A program made the translations under genes and the position numbers. DNA of 64,000 nucleotides from Panulirus ornatus (lineage: Eukaryota; Arthropoda; Malacostraca; Decapoda; Palinuridae), in assembly GCF_036320965.1 (NCBI RefSeq), contig NC_092234.1, forward strand, positions 33,880,203-33,944,202, read 5' to 3'. The notes below the pieces were generated by a model, which was given only the letters and a program-made list of their open reading frames with translations, ran no database searches and was not told the origin of the DNA. Positions 1-10,330 of the stretch are shown one piece after another. Each line of letters starts with the position of its first letter. The stretch's first letter is position 1.

Positions 1-60
1 AAAGACTAGTCATTTCATTCATGTGATATGTTTAGCCTGGTGTAGGTAAACCACTCAGTA
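1..60. other. Unassigned AT-rich edge
   Basis: AT-rich sequence at the window edge. It probably continues the LINE remnant that follows, but I see no readable protein similarity here. Confidence 0.3.
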
Positions 61-936
61 GATCTTATTTTTTAAATGATTAGGCACTGTTTTTAGATAT
101 ATAAGTACATGATTCAAGTCTCTTGGATCATGATTTTATAGAAATCACTACACCATATAAAAGGAAAGTGAATGATTGTGAACATCAATCAACAACAGTA
201 GTAAAAGACAATGAGTTAAGTGATATAAATTTTCACCATACCAGATCCAATTGGAGAAAGAACATGGAGAACATTGTAAAAATATATTAGAATGAGGTCT
301 TCAGAAATAATGACCTGGTGACAAACACAAAATATATTAAGAGAAATTAGGTCAAATAATCATTGATCAGATACCAAAGCAAAAGAATGTACGAAATGGG
401 AAATATGTAGGAATAGAAACTAGATGAATAGAGTATAGGCATGGAAGAAGAAAAAGAGGATAAAAATGAAAGAAACAAGAATAATAGAATTAGATGAGGA
501 AATGAGAAGGCAGATGTGGAAATATTGGAATCCCATATAAGCTAACAAAAATGAAAAAAAAAAAAATAAAAAGGTATACAGAATGTGAAAATGAATCCAA
601 AGTTACCATTTACCTACATGAAAAATGAAAAGCAAAACACAAAAAAAAACAGATTGGACCATTTAAGGCAGGCAACAAATACAAAAATTACCTTCAAGAA
701 ATAGTTAGGGCGTTGATAGAACAATGTGAATCAGTATGCACCTCAAAATGTAAGAAGAAATGTATTGATGAACTGTTTAACAAATATGATGAAAATGTGC
801 TCATAGAGATTGAAATATTGGAAGATCAGCTAAGAGAAAGTTCAGCTCCAGGACCAGATGGAATCTAAGCCATATTCCTCAAAAAGATGAAAATAGTGAT
901 AGCAAAACCAATGATGTTATTGAGGAAGAGTATGGA
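61..936 (+). mobile_element. Degenerate LINE remnant (family C, CR1/jockey-like)
   Basis: Broken reading frames keep two non-LTR retrotransposon signatures. Near 126-163 the translation reads LDHDFIEITTPYK, which matches the C-terminal S-D-H block of an APE-type endonuclease. Near 838-867 it reads SSAPGPDGI followed at once by a stop, then AIFLKK in the same frame. This is the start of a reverse transcriptase domain (the A-G-P-D-G-I motif of jockey/CR1 elements). The middle is shifted and full of stops, so this is an old, dead copy. The clade call is tentative. Confidence 0.6.
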
Positions 937-1207
937 TGAGGGCAGAGTGCAGATATTCATGCACATGACAGCTCGTGTATGGATATGAGCAGATATAGCC
1001 TTTCTTCGTCCATTTTCCTGGCGCTACCTCAGTGATGCAGGGAATGATGATGGGGCATAGGAGAAAGAAAATATATGTGTTAGTATTTTTTCTTCCATAC
1101 ATTTGTGCTCTTTCCTGTAGGGTGGGGTGCTGTTGGGAATTGATGATGGTAAGCAAATATGAATGTGTACATATGTATATATGTGTATGTATATGTATGT
1201 TTATGTG

Positions 1208-1215
<8 letters not shown>
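937..1215 (+). mobile_element. Diverged family A 3' UTR fragment (long form)
   Basis: This segment aligns by eye with the long 3' UTR seen at 30540-30720. It has the same order of blocks: CATGACAGCT, a pyrimidine stretch, CGCTACCTC, a G-rich block, and AAGCAAATATGAA running into TA/GT-rich sequence. No coding part is attached, so it is a solo 3' end. It runs into a short (TA)n at 1208-1220 shared with the next copy, which lies in the opposite orientation. Confidence 0.5.
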
Positions 1216-1220
<5 letters not shown>

Positions 1221-1239
<19 letters not shown>

Positions 1240-2530
1240 GCTTTGTCGCTGTCTCCCGCGTTTGCGAGGTAGCGCAAGGAAACAGACGAAAGAAATGGCC
1301 CAACCCACCCCCATACACATGCCTTGATTCAATCCACTGACAGCACATCAACCCCGGTATACCACATCGCTCCAATTCACTCTATTCTTTGCCCTCCTTT
1401 CACCCTCCTGGATGTTCAGGCCCCGATCACACAAAATCTTTTTCACTCCATCTTTCCACCTCCAATTTGGTCTCCCTCTTCTCCTCGTTCCCTCCACCTC
1501 CGACACATATATCCTCTTGGTCAATCTTTCCTCACTCATTCTCTCCATGTGACCAAACCATTTCAAAACACCCTCTTCTGCTCTCTCAACCACGCTCTTT
1601 TTATTTCCACACATCTCTCTTACCCTTACGTTACTTACTCAATCAAACCACCTCACACCACACATAGTCCTCAAACATCTCATTTCCAGCACCTCCATCC
1701 TCCTGCGCACAACTCTATCCATAGTCCACGCCTCGCAACCATACAACATTGTTGGAACCACTATTCCTTCAAACATACCCATTTTTGCTTTCCGAGATAA
1801 TGTTCTCGACTTCCACACATTCTTCAAGGCTCCCAGAATTTTCACCCCCTCCCCCACCCTATGATCCACTTCCGCTTCCATGGTTCCATCTGCTGCCAAC
1901 TCTACTCCCAGATATCTAAAACACTTCACTTCCTCCAGTTTTTCTCCATTCAAACTCACCACCCAATTGAATTGACCCTCAACCCTACTGTACCTAATAA
2001 CCTTGCTCTTATTCACATTTACTCTTAACTTTCTTCTTTCACACACTTTACCAAACTCAGTCACCAGCTTCTGCAGTTTCTCACATGAATCAGCCACCAG
2101 CGCTGTATCATCAGCGAACAACAACTGACTCACTTCCCAAGCTCTCTCATCCCCAACAGACTTCATACTTGCCCCTCTTTCCAAAACTCTTGCATTCACC
2201 TCCCTAACAACCCCATCCATAAACAAATTAAACAACCATGGAGACATCACACACCCCTGCCGCAAACCTACATTCACTGAGAACCAATCACTTTCCTCTC
2301 TTCCTACACGTACACATGCCTTACATCCTCGATAAAAACTTTTCACTGCTTCTAACAACTTGCCTCCCACACCATATATTCTTAATACCTTCCACAGAGC
2401 ATCTCTATCAACTCTATCATATGCCTTCTCCAGATCCATAAATGCTACATACAAATCCATTTGCTTTTCTAAGTATTTCTCACATACATTCTTCAAAGCA
2501 AACACCTGATCCACACATCCTCTACCACTT
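1221..2530 (-). mobile_element. Family A LINE, 5'-truncated, short 3' UTR
   Basis: Read on the minus strand, this copy runs from the reverse transcriptase motif CVDQVFALK near 2514 to a poly(A) tail (the T-run at 1221-1239). RT landmarks are AFMDLEKAYDRVDRD, LRQGCVMSPWLF and the catalytic FADD. The frame breaks once between about 1614 and 1639, which separates the RT core from the C-terminal GRPNWRW region. The 5' end stops at a (TA)n array at 2531. The 3' UTR lacks a further ~75 nt relative to sister copies. The missing piece lies between two CACATG repeats, consistent with direct-repeat-mediated deletion. Confidence 0.85.
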
Positions 2531-2551
2531 CTATATATATATATATATATT
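2531..2551. repeat. (TA)n microsatellite
   Basis: A short TA array joins the truncated 5' end of one family A copy to the TAAA-rich tail of the next. Confidence 0.9.
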
Positions 2552-3505
2552 TATTTATTTATTTATTATACTTTTTCGCTGTCTCCCGCGTTTGCGAGGT
2601 AGCGCAAGGAAACAGACGAAAGAAATGGCCCAACCCCCCCATACACATGTATATACATACGTCCACACACGCAAATATACATACCTACACAGCTTTCCTT
2701 GGTTTACCCCAGACGCTTCACATGCCTTGATTCAATCCACTGACAGCACGTCAACCCCGGTATACCACATCGCTCCAATTCACTCTATTCCTTGCCCTCC
2801 TTTCACCCTCCTGCATGTTCAGGCCCCGATCACACAAAATCTTTTTCACTCCATCTTTCCACCTCCAATTTGGTCTCCCTCTTCTCCTCGTTCCCTCCAC
2901 CTCCGACACATATATCCTCTTGGTCAATCTTTCCTCACTCATTCTCTCCATGTGCCCAAACCACTTCAAAACACCCTCTTCTGCTCTCTCAACCATGCTC
3001 TTTTTATTTCCACACATCTCTCTTACCCTTACGTTACTCACTCGATCAAACCACCTCACACCACACATTGTCCTCAAACATCTCATTTGCAGCACATCCA
3101 TCCTCCTGCGCACAACTCTATCCATAGCCCACGCCTCGCAACCATACAACATTGTTGGAACCACTATTCCTTCAAACATACCCATTTTTGCTTTCCGAGA
3201 TAATGTTCTCGACTTCCACACATTCTTCAAGGCCCCCAGAATTTTCGCCCCCTCCCCCACCCTATGATCCACTTCCGCTTCCATGGTTCCATCCACTGCC
3301 AGATCCACTCCCAGATATCTAAAACACTTCACTTCCTCCAGTTTTTCTCCATTCAAACTCACCTCCCAATTGACTTGACCCTCAACCCTACTGTACCTAA
3401 TAACCTTGCTCTTATTCACATTTACTGTTAACTTTCTTCTTCCACACACTTTACCAAACTCAGTCACCAGCTTCTGCAGTTTCTCACATGAATCAGCCAC
3501 CAGCG

Positions 3506-3508
<3 letters not shown>
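2552..3508 (-). mobile_element. Family A LINE, RT C-terminal half
   Basis: This minus-strand copy runs from the ALVADS residues just after the RT FADD motif (3508) to the ORF end near 2751, then a short 3' UTR and a TAAA-repeat tail. The coding part is open throughout. The 5' end dissolves into (TA)n exactly where the element reads GCTGTAT, so the first TAT is shared by LINE and microsatellite. With the plus-strand copy at 3614-4621 it forms a near-palindrome with arms of about 0.9 kb. Confidence 0.85.
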
Positions 3509-3580
<72 letters not shown>

Positions 3581-3614
3581 TATATATATATATATGTACA
3601 TATATATATATATG
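3508..3614. repeat. (TA)n microsatellite at the centre of an inverted LINE pair
   Basis: About 50 TA units with two GTACA interruptions separate two oppositely oriented family A copies. It forms the loop of a potential large hairpin. Confidence 0.95.
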
Positions 3615-4430
3615 AAGTCTGTTGGGGATGAGAGAGCTTGGGAAGTGAGTCAGTTGTTGTTCGCTGATGATACAGCGCTGGTGGCGGATTCATGTGAGAA
3701 ACTGCAGAAGCTGGTGACGGAGTTTGGTAAAGTGTGTGGAAGAAGAAAGTTAAGAGTAAATGTGAATAAGAGCAAGGTTATTAGGTACAGTAGGGTTGAG
3801 GGTCAAGTCAATTGGGAGGTGAGTTTGAATGGAGAAAAACTGGAGGAAGTGAAGTGTTTTAGATATCTGGGAGTGGATCTGTCAGCGGATGGAACCATGG
3901 AAGCGGAAGTGGATCATAGGGTGGGGGAGGGGGCGAAAATTTTGGGAGCCTTGAAAAATGTGTGGAAGTCGAGAACATTATCTCGGAAAGCAAAAATGGG
4001 TATGTTTGAAGGAATAGTGGTTCCAACAATGTTGTATGGTTGCGAGGCGTGGGCTATGGATAGAGTTGTGCGCAGGAGGATGGAGGTGCTGGAAATGAGA
4101 TGTTTGAGGACAATGTGTGGTGTGAGGTGGTTTGATGGAGTAAGTAACGTAAGGGTAAGAGAGATGTGTGGAAATAAAAAGAGCGTGGTTGAGAGAGCAG
4201 AAGAGGGTGTTTTGAAATGGTTTGGGCACATGGAGAGAATGAGTGAGGAAAGATTGACCAAGAGGATATATGTGTCGGAGGTGGAGGGAACGAGGAGAAG
4301 AGGGAGACCAAATTGGAGGTGGAAAGATGGAGTGAAAAGGATTTTGTGTGATCGGGGCCTGAACATGCAGGAGGGTGAAAGGAGGGCAAGGAATAGAGTG
4401 AATTGGAGCGATGTGGTATACAGGGGTTGA
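3614..4430 (+). pseudogene. Family A reverse transcriptase C-terminal fragment
   Basis: About 270 codons are open without stops, from just before the RT FADD motif to the element's normal stop. The endonuclease and the RT fingers are missing because of 5' truncation, so no active enzyme is expected. The frame continues upstream into (TA)n, which encodes only a YIYI run. That run is an artefact of the microsatellite, not part of the protein. Confidence 0.8.
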
Positions 4431-4603
4431 CGTGCTGTCAGTGGATTGAATCAAGGCATGTGAAGCATCCGGGGTAAACCATGGAAAGCTGTATATTTGC
4501 GTGTGTGGACGTGTGTATGTACATGTGTATGGGGTGGGTTGGGCCATTTCTTTCGTCTGTTTCCTTGCGCTACCTCGCAACCGCGGGAGACAGCAACGAG
4601 GTA

Positions 4604-4621
<18 letters not shown>
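3614..4621 (+). mobile_element. Family A LINE, 5'-truncated, short 3' UTR with A-tail
   Basis: This plus-strand copy has one open frame from 3614 to 4430. It covers the RT palm motif FADDTALVADS, the NVNKSKVIRYSR block, the CEAWAMDRVVRRR block and the C-terminal WFGHMERM and GRPNWRWKDGVK motifs common in RTE-type LINEs. The ORF ends in TGA where long-form copies have CGA. The 3' UTR is the short form. It ends in the tail block CGCTACCTCGCAACCGCGGG, GTATA and an A-run at about 4604-4621. Confidence 0.88.
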
Positions 4622-4635
<14 letters not shown>

Positions 4636-4835
4636 GTGTATATATATATGTGTACATTGAGATGTATAGGTGTGTATATTTGCGTGTGTGGACGTGTATG
4701 TATATACATTTTGTATGGGGGTGGGTTGGGCCATTTCTTTCGTCTGTTTCCTTGCACTACCTCGCAAACGCGGGAGACAGCGACAAAGCAAAATATATAA
4801 ATAAAATATATAAATATATATTATTTATTTATTCA
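4622..4835 (+). mobile_element. Solo family A 3' tail
   Basis: A (TA)-rich start is followed by the last ~150 nt of the long-form 3' UTR: TTGAGATGTATAGGTGTG, TTTGCGTGTGTGGACGTG, then the tail block CACTACCTCGCAAACGCGGG. It ends AAAGCAAAATATATAAATAAA. No coding sequence is attached. It sits in tandem directly after the 3' end of the preceding copy, so either a very short insertion landed in the TA tail or tails were duplicated. Confidence 0.7.
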
Positions 4836-7800
4836 TTTTGCTTTGTCGCTGTCTCCCATGTTTGCGAGGTAGCGCAAGGAAACAGACGAAAGAATGGCCC
4901 AACCCAGCCACATACACATGTATATACATACACGTCCACACACGCAAATATACATACCAATACATCTCAACATATATGTATGTATACACACACAGACATA
5001 TACATATATACACAAGTACATAATTCATACTGTCTACCTTTATTCATTCCCATTGCCACCCCACCTCACATGAAATAACAACCCCCTCCCCCGCGTGTGT
5101 GCGAGGTAGCGCTAGGAAAAGACAACAAAGGCCACATTCGTTCACACTCAGTCTCTAGCTGTCATGTAATAATGCACCGAAACCACAGCTCCCTTTCCAC
5201 ATCCAGGCACCACAGAACTTTACATGGTTTACCTCAGACGCTTCACATGCCCTGGTTCAATCCATTGACAGCACGTCGACCCCGGTATACTACATCATTC
5301 CAGTTCACTCTATTCCGTGCACACCTTTCACCCTCCTGCATGTTCAGGCCCCAATCACTCAAAATCTTTTTCACTCCGTCTTCCCACCTCCAATTTGGTC
5401 TCCCACTTCTCCTCGTTCCCTCCACCTCTGACACATATATCCTCTTGGTCAATCTTCCTCACTCATTCTCTCCATGTGACCAAACCATTTCAAAACACCC
5501 TCTTCTGCTCTCTCAACCACACTCTTTTTATTACCACACATCTCTCTTTCCCTATTATTACTTACTCGATCACACCACCTCAAACATCTCATTTCCAGTA
5601 CATCCACCCTTCTCCACACAACTCTATCTATAGCCCATGCCTCGCAACCATATAACATTGTTGGAACTGCTATTCTTTTCAACATACCCATTTTTGCTTT
5701 CTGAGATAATGTTCTCGACTTCCACACTTTCTTCAACGCTCCCAGAACTTTCACCCCCTCCCCCACCCTATGATTCACTTTCACTTCCATGGTTCCATCC
5801 GCTGCCAAATCCACTCCCAGATATCTAAAACACTTCAACACTTCACTTCCTCCAGTTTGTCTCCATTCAAACTTACCTCCCAGTTGACGTGTCCCTAAAC
5901 CCTACTGTACCTAATAACCTTGCTCTTATTCACATTTACTCTCAGCTTTCTTCTTTCACACACTTTACCAAACTCAGTCACCAGCTTCTGCAGTTTCTCA
6001 CACGAATCAGCCACCAGCGCTGTATCATCAGCGAACAACAACTGACTCATTTCCCAAGCTCTCTCATCCACAACAGACTGCATACTTGCCCCTCTTTCCA
6101 AAACTCTTGCATTCACCTCCCTAACAACCCATCCATAAACAAATTAAACAACCATGGAGACATCACACACCCCTGCCGAAAACCTACATTCACTGAGAAC
6201 CAATCACTTTTCTCTCTTCCTACACGTACACATGCCTTACATCCTCGATAAAAACTTTTCACTGCTTCTAACAACTTGCCTCCCACACCATATATTCTTA
6301 ATGCCTTCCACAGAGCATCTCTATCAACTCTATCATATGCCTTCTCCAGATCCATAAATGCTACGTACAAATCCATTTGCTTTTCTAAGTATTTCTCACA
6401 TACATTCTTCAAAGCAAACACCTGATCCACACATCCTCTACCACTTCTGAAACTACACTGCTCTTCCCCAGTCTGATGCTTTGTACATGCCTTCACCCTC
6501 TCAATCAATACCCTCCCATATAATTTCCCAGGATTACTCAACCAACGTATACCTCTGTAATTTGTGCACTCACTTTTATCCCCTTTGCCTTTGTACAATG
6601 GCACTATGCAAGCATCCCCTCAATCCTCAGGCACCTCACCATAAGTCATACATACATTAAATAACCTTACCAACCAGTCAACAATAGAGTCACCCCCTTT
6701 TTTGATAAATTCCACTGCAATACCATCCAAACCCGCTGCCTCACCAGCTTTCATTTTCCGCAAAGCTTTTACTACCTCTTCTCTGTTTACCAAATCATTC
6801 TCCCTACCCCTCTCACTTTGCACATCACCTCGACCAAAACACCCTATATCTGCCACTCTATCATCAACGTATTCAACAACCCTTCAAAATACTCACTCCA
6901 TCTCCTTCTCACATCACCACTACTTGTTATCACCTTCCCATTAGCCCCCTTCACTGAAGTTCCCATTGATTCCCTTGTCTTACGCACTTTATTTACCTCT
7001 TTCCAAAACATCTTTTTATTCTCCCTAAAATTTAATGATACTCTCTCATCCCAACTCTCATTTACCCTCTTTTTCACCTCTTGCACCTTTCTCTTGACCT
7101 CCTGCCTCTTTCTTTTATACATCTCCCACTCATTTGCATTATTTCCCTGCAAAAATTGTCCAAATGCCTCTCTCTTATCTTTCACTAATAATCTTACTTC
7201 TTCATCCCACCACTCACTACCCTTTCTAATCCGCCCACTTCCCACGCTTCTCATGCCACAAGCATCTTTTGCGCAAGCCATCACTGCTTCCCTAAATACA
7301 TCCCATTCCTCCCCCACTCCCCTTACGTCCTTTGTTCTTACCTTTTTCCATTCTGTACTCAGTCTCTCCTGGTACTTCCTCACACAAGTCTCCTTCCTAA
7401 GCTCACTTACTCTCGCCACTCTCTTCACCCCAACATTCTGTCTTCTTTTCTGAAAACCTCTACAAATCTTCACCTTCACCTGCACAGGATAATGATCAGA
7501 CATTCCTCCAGTTGCACCTCTCAGCACATTAACATCCAAAAGTCTCTCTTTCGCGCGCCTATCAATTAACACATAATCCAATAACGCTCTCTGGCCATCT
7601 GTCCTACTTACATACGTATACTTATGTATATCTTTCTTTTTAAACCAGGTATTCCCAATCACCAGTCCTTTTTCAGCACATAAATCTACAAGCTCTTCAC
7701 CATTTCCATTTACAACACTGAACACCCCATGTACACCAATTATTCCCTCAACTGCCACATTATTCACCTTTGCATTCAAATCACCCATCACTATAACCTG

Positions 7801-8312
7801 GTCTCGTGCATCAAAACTACTAACACACTCACTCAACTGCTCCCAAAACACTTGCCTCTCATGATCTTTCTTCTGACACCCAGGTGCATATGCACCAATA
7901 ATCACCCATCTCTCTCCATCCAATTTCAGTTTTACCCATATCAATCTAGAGTTTACTTTCTTACACTTTACCACATACTCCCACCACTCCTGTTTCAGGA
8001 GTAGTGCTACTCCTTCCCTTGCTCTTGTCCTCTCACTAACCCCTGACTTTACTCCCATGACATTCCCAAACCACTCTTCTCCTTTACCCTTGAGCTTCGT
8101 TTCACTCAGAGCCAAAACATCCAGGTTCCTTTCCTCAAACATACTACCTACCTCTCCTTTTTTCTCTTCTTGGTTACATCCACACACACTTAGACACCCC
8201 AATCTGAGCCTATGAGGAGGATGAGCACTCCCCTGCGTGATTCCTTCTTCCGTTTTCCCTTTTAGAAAGTTAAAAACAAGAAGGGGAGGGTTTCCAGCCC
8301 CCCACTGGAAAC
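4836..8312 (-). mobile_element. Near full-length family A LINE (RTE-like), long 3' UTR
   Basis: This is the most complete family A copy here and defines the element: a 5' UTR at about 8203-8312, one endonuclease-RT ORF of roughly 990 codons, and a long 3' UTR at about 4836-5240. Endonuclease motifs are SETKLKG near 8100, GDLNAK near 7780 and SDHYPV near 7500. RT motifs are [11 protein letters not shown] near 6450, LEKAYDRVDRD near 6320, FRQGCVMSPWLF near 6160 and FADD near 6035. There is no ORF1 and no gag-like domain. The frame is broken at about 6850, 6610, 6115, 5845 and 5450. The single ORF and endonuclease type suggest the RTE group; a phylogeny would be needed to fix the clade. Confidence 0.88.
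6844..8202 (-). pseudogene. Family A endonuclease and linker, open fragment
   Basis: A 452-codon open stretch begins MGCLSVCGCNQEE. It carries an APE-type endonuclease in residues 1-245, with the catalytic-type E in SETKLKG (E34), the D in GDLNAK (D141) and the SDHYPV block at 235-240. A basic linker rich in K and R follows, up to the start of the RT domain. The endonuclease nicks target DNA for target-primed reverse transcription in this class. A frameshift at about 6850 separates it from the RT, so the copy is dead. Confidence 0.8.
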
Positions 8313-9122
8313 ATATTAGGTACAGTAGGGTTGAGGGTCAAGTCAATTGGGAGGTAAGTTTGAATAGAGAAAAACTGGAGGAAGTAAAGTGTTTTAGATA
8401 TCTGGGAGTGGATCTGGCAGTGGATGGAACCATGGAAGCGGAAGTGGATCATAGGGTGGGGGAGGGGGCGAAAATCCTGGGAGCCTTGAAGAATGTGTGG
8501 AAGTCGAGAACATTATCTCGGAAAGCAAAAATGGGTATGTTTGAAGGAATAGTGGTTCCAACAATGTTGTATGGTTGTGAGGCGTGGGCTATGGATAGAG
8601 TTGTGCGCAGGAGGATGGATGTGCTGGAAATGAGATGTTTGAGGACAATGTGTGGTGTGAGGTGGTTTGATCGAGTAAGTAACGTAAGGGTAAGAGAGAT
8701 GTGTGGAAATAAAAAGAGCGTGGTTGAGAGAGGAGAAGAGGGTGTTTTGAAATGGTTTGGGCACATGGAGAGAATGAGTGAGGAAAGATTGACCAAGAGG
8801 ATATATGTGTCGGAGGTGGAGGGAACGAGGAGAAGTGGGAGACCAAATTGGAGGTGGAAAGATGGAGTGAAAAAGATTTTGTGTGATCGGGGCCTGAACA
8901 TGCAGGAGGGTGAAAGGCGGGCAAGGAATAGAGTGAATTGGATCGATGTGGTATACCGGGGTTGACGTGCTGTCAGTGGATTGAATCAGGGCATGTGAAG
9001 CGTCTGGGGTAAACCATGGAAAGCTGTGTAGGTATGTATATTTGCGTGTGTGGACGTATGTATATACATGTGTATGGGGGGTGGGTTGGGCCATTTCTTT
9101 CGTCTGTTTCCTTGCGCTACCT
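8313..9122 (+). mobile_element. Family A LINE fragment, head-to-head with the previous copy
   Basis: The plus-strand RT C-terminal part begins at VIRYSRVEGQ and is open to 8965, followed by a short 3' UTR. It is cut off inside the tail block at GCGCTACCT (9122) and joined directly to a minus-strand copy, so it has lost its own 3' end. Its 5' edge abuts the 5' UTR of the 4836-8312 copy. Both neighbours contain 3' regions, so simple twin priming cannot explain the inversion. Confidence 0.82.
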
Positions 9123-9140
9123 TTCCCCGTCAGTTGCACT

Positions 9141-10330
9141 TCTTCCCTGCAAAAATTGTCCAAACGCCTCTGTCTTCTCTTTCACTAACAATTGTACTTC
9201 TTCATTTCACCACTCAGAACCCTTTCTAATCTGCCCACCTCCTACCTTTCTCATGCCACATGGATCTTTTGTTCAAGCCATCACTGCTTCCCTAAATACA
9301 TCCCATTCCTCCCCCACTCACCTTACGTCACTTGCTCTCACCTTCTTCCACTCTGCACTCAATCTCTCCTGGTACTTCCTCACACAAGTCTGCTTTCCAA
9401 GCTTACTTGCTCTCACCACTCTCTTCACCCCAGCATTCTCTTTTCTTTTCTGAAAACCTCTTCAAATCTTCACCTTCGCCTCCACAAGATAATGATCAGA
9501 CATCCCTCCAGTTGCCCCTCTCAGCACATTAATGTCCAAAAGTCTTTCTTTTACACACTTGTCAATTAACACGTAATCCAATAATGCTCTCTGGCCACCT
9601 CTCCTACTGACATACGTACACTTATGTATATCTCTCTTTTTATACCAGGTATTCCCAATCTCCAGTCTTTTTTCAGCCCACAAATCCTCAAGCTCTTCAC
9701 CATTTCTATTTACAACACTGAACACCCCATTTACATCAATTATACCCTCAACTGCCGCATTACTCACCTTTGCATTCAAATCACCCATCACCATAGCCCA
9801 GTTTTGTGCATCAAAGCTGTTAACACACTCACTTAGCTGGTCCCAAAACACTTGCCTCTCATGATCTTTCTTCTCATGACAAGGTGCATAGGCACCATTG
9901 CTCACCCATCTCTCTCATCACATATTCCCACAATTCCTGATTCAGGAGCAGTGCTACCCCTTCCTTTGCTCTTGGTCTCACACCAACCTCTGACTTTACT
10001 CCTAAGACATTCCCAAACCACTCTTTCTCTTTACCTTTGAGCTTCGTTTCACTCAGAGCCAAAACATTCAGGTTCCTTTCCTCAAACATACTACCTATCA
10101 TTTCTTGTTTCTCATCTTGGTTACATCCACACACATTTAGACACCCCAATTTGAGCCTTCAAGGAGGATGAGCACTCCCCACATGACTCCTCCTTCTGTT
10201 TCCCCTTTTAGAAATTCAAATACAGGGTGGGGGGAGGGGGGGTTTCCAGCCCCCCCAGCCCCAGCCCCCACTCCTTCCCCCTTTAGTTGCCTTCTGTGAC
10301 ACACAGGGAATACGTGGGAAGTATTCATTA
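9141..10330 (-). mobile_element. Family A LINE, 5' half only
   Basis: The minus-strand copy keeps a 5' UTR (about 10150-10330), the endonuclease and part of the linker, and lacks the RT. The frame is open from 10149 to 9874 (MGCLNVCGCNQDEKQ, SETKLKG) and again from 9905 to 9462 (GDLNAKVSNAAVEG, ALLDYVLID, MSDHYLV). A 3'-truncated LINE cannot arise by simple target-primed insertion, so it was probably cut by later deletion or recombination. The 5' UTR matches the head of the S repeats in this window. Confidence 0.8.

Noticed and set aside
3493..3615. ORFs made of Tyr-Ile repeats
   Set aside because: Direct translation of (TA)n arrays; same at 21188, 33100, 35096 and 38803.
2552..4621. Twin-priming origin of the inverted LINE pair
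   Set aside because: Twin priming gives an inverted 5' segment of the same element. Here both arms carry the 3' UTR and tail, so two copies or a duplication are needed.
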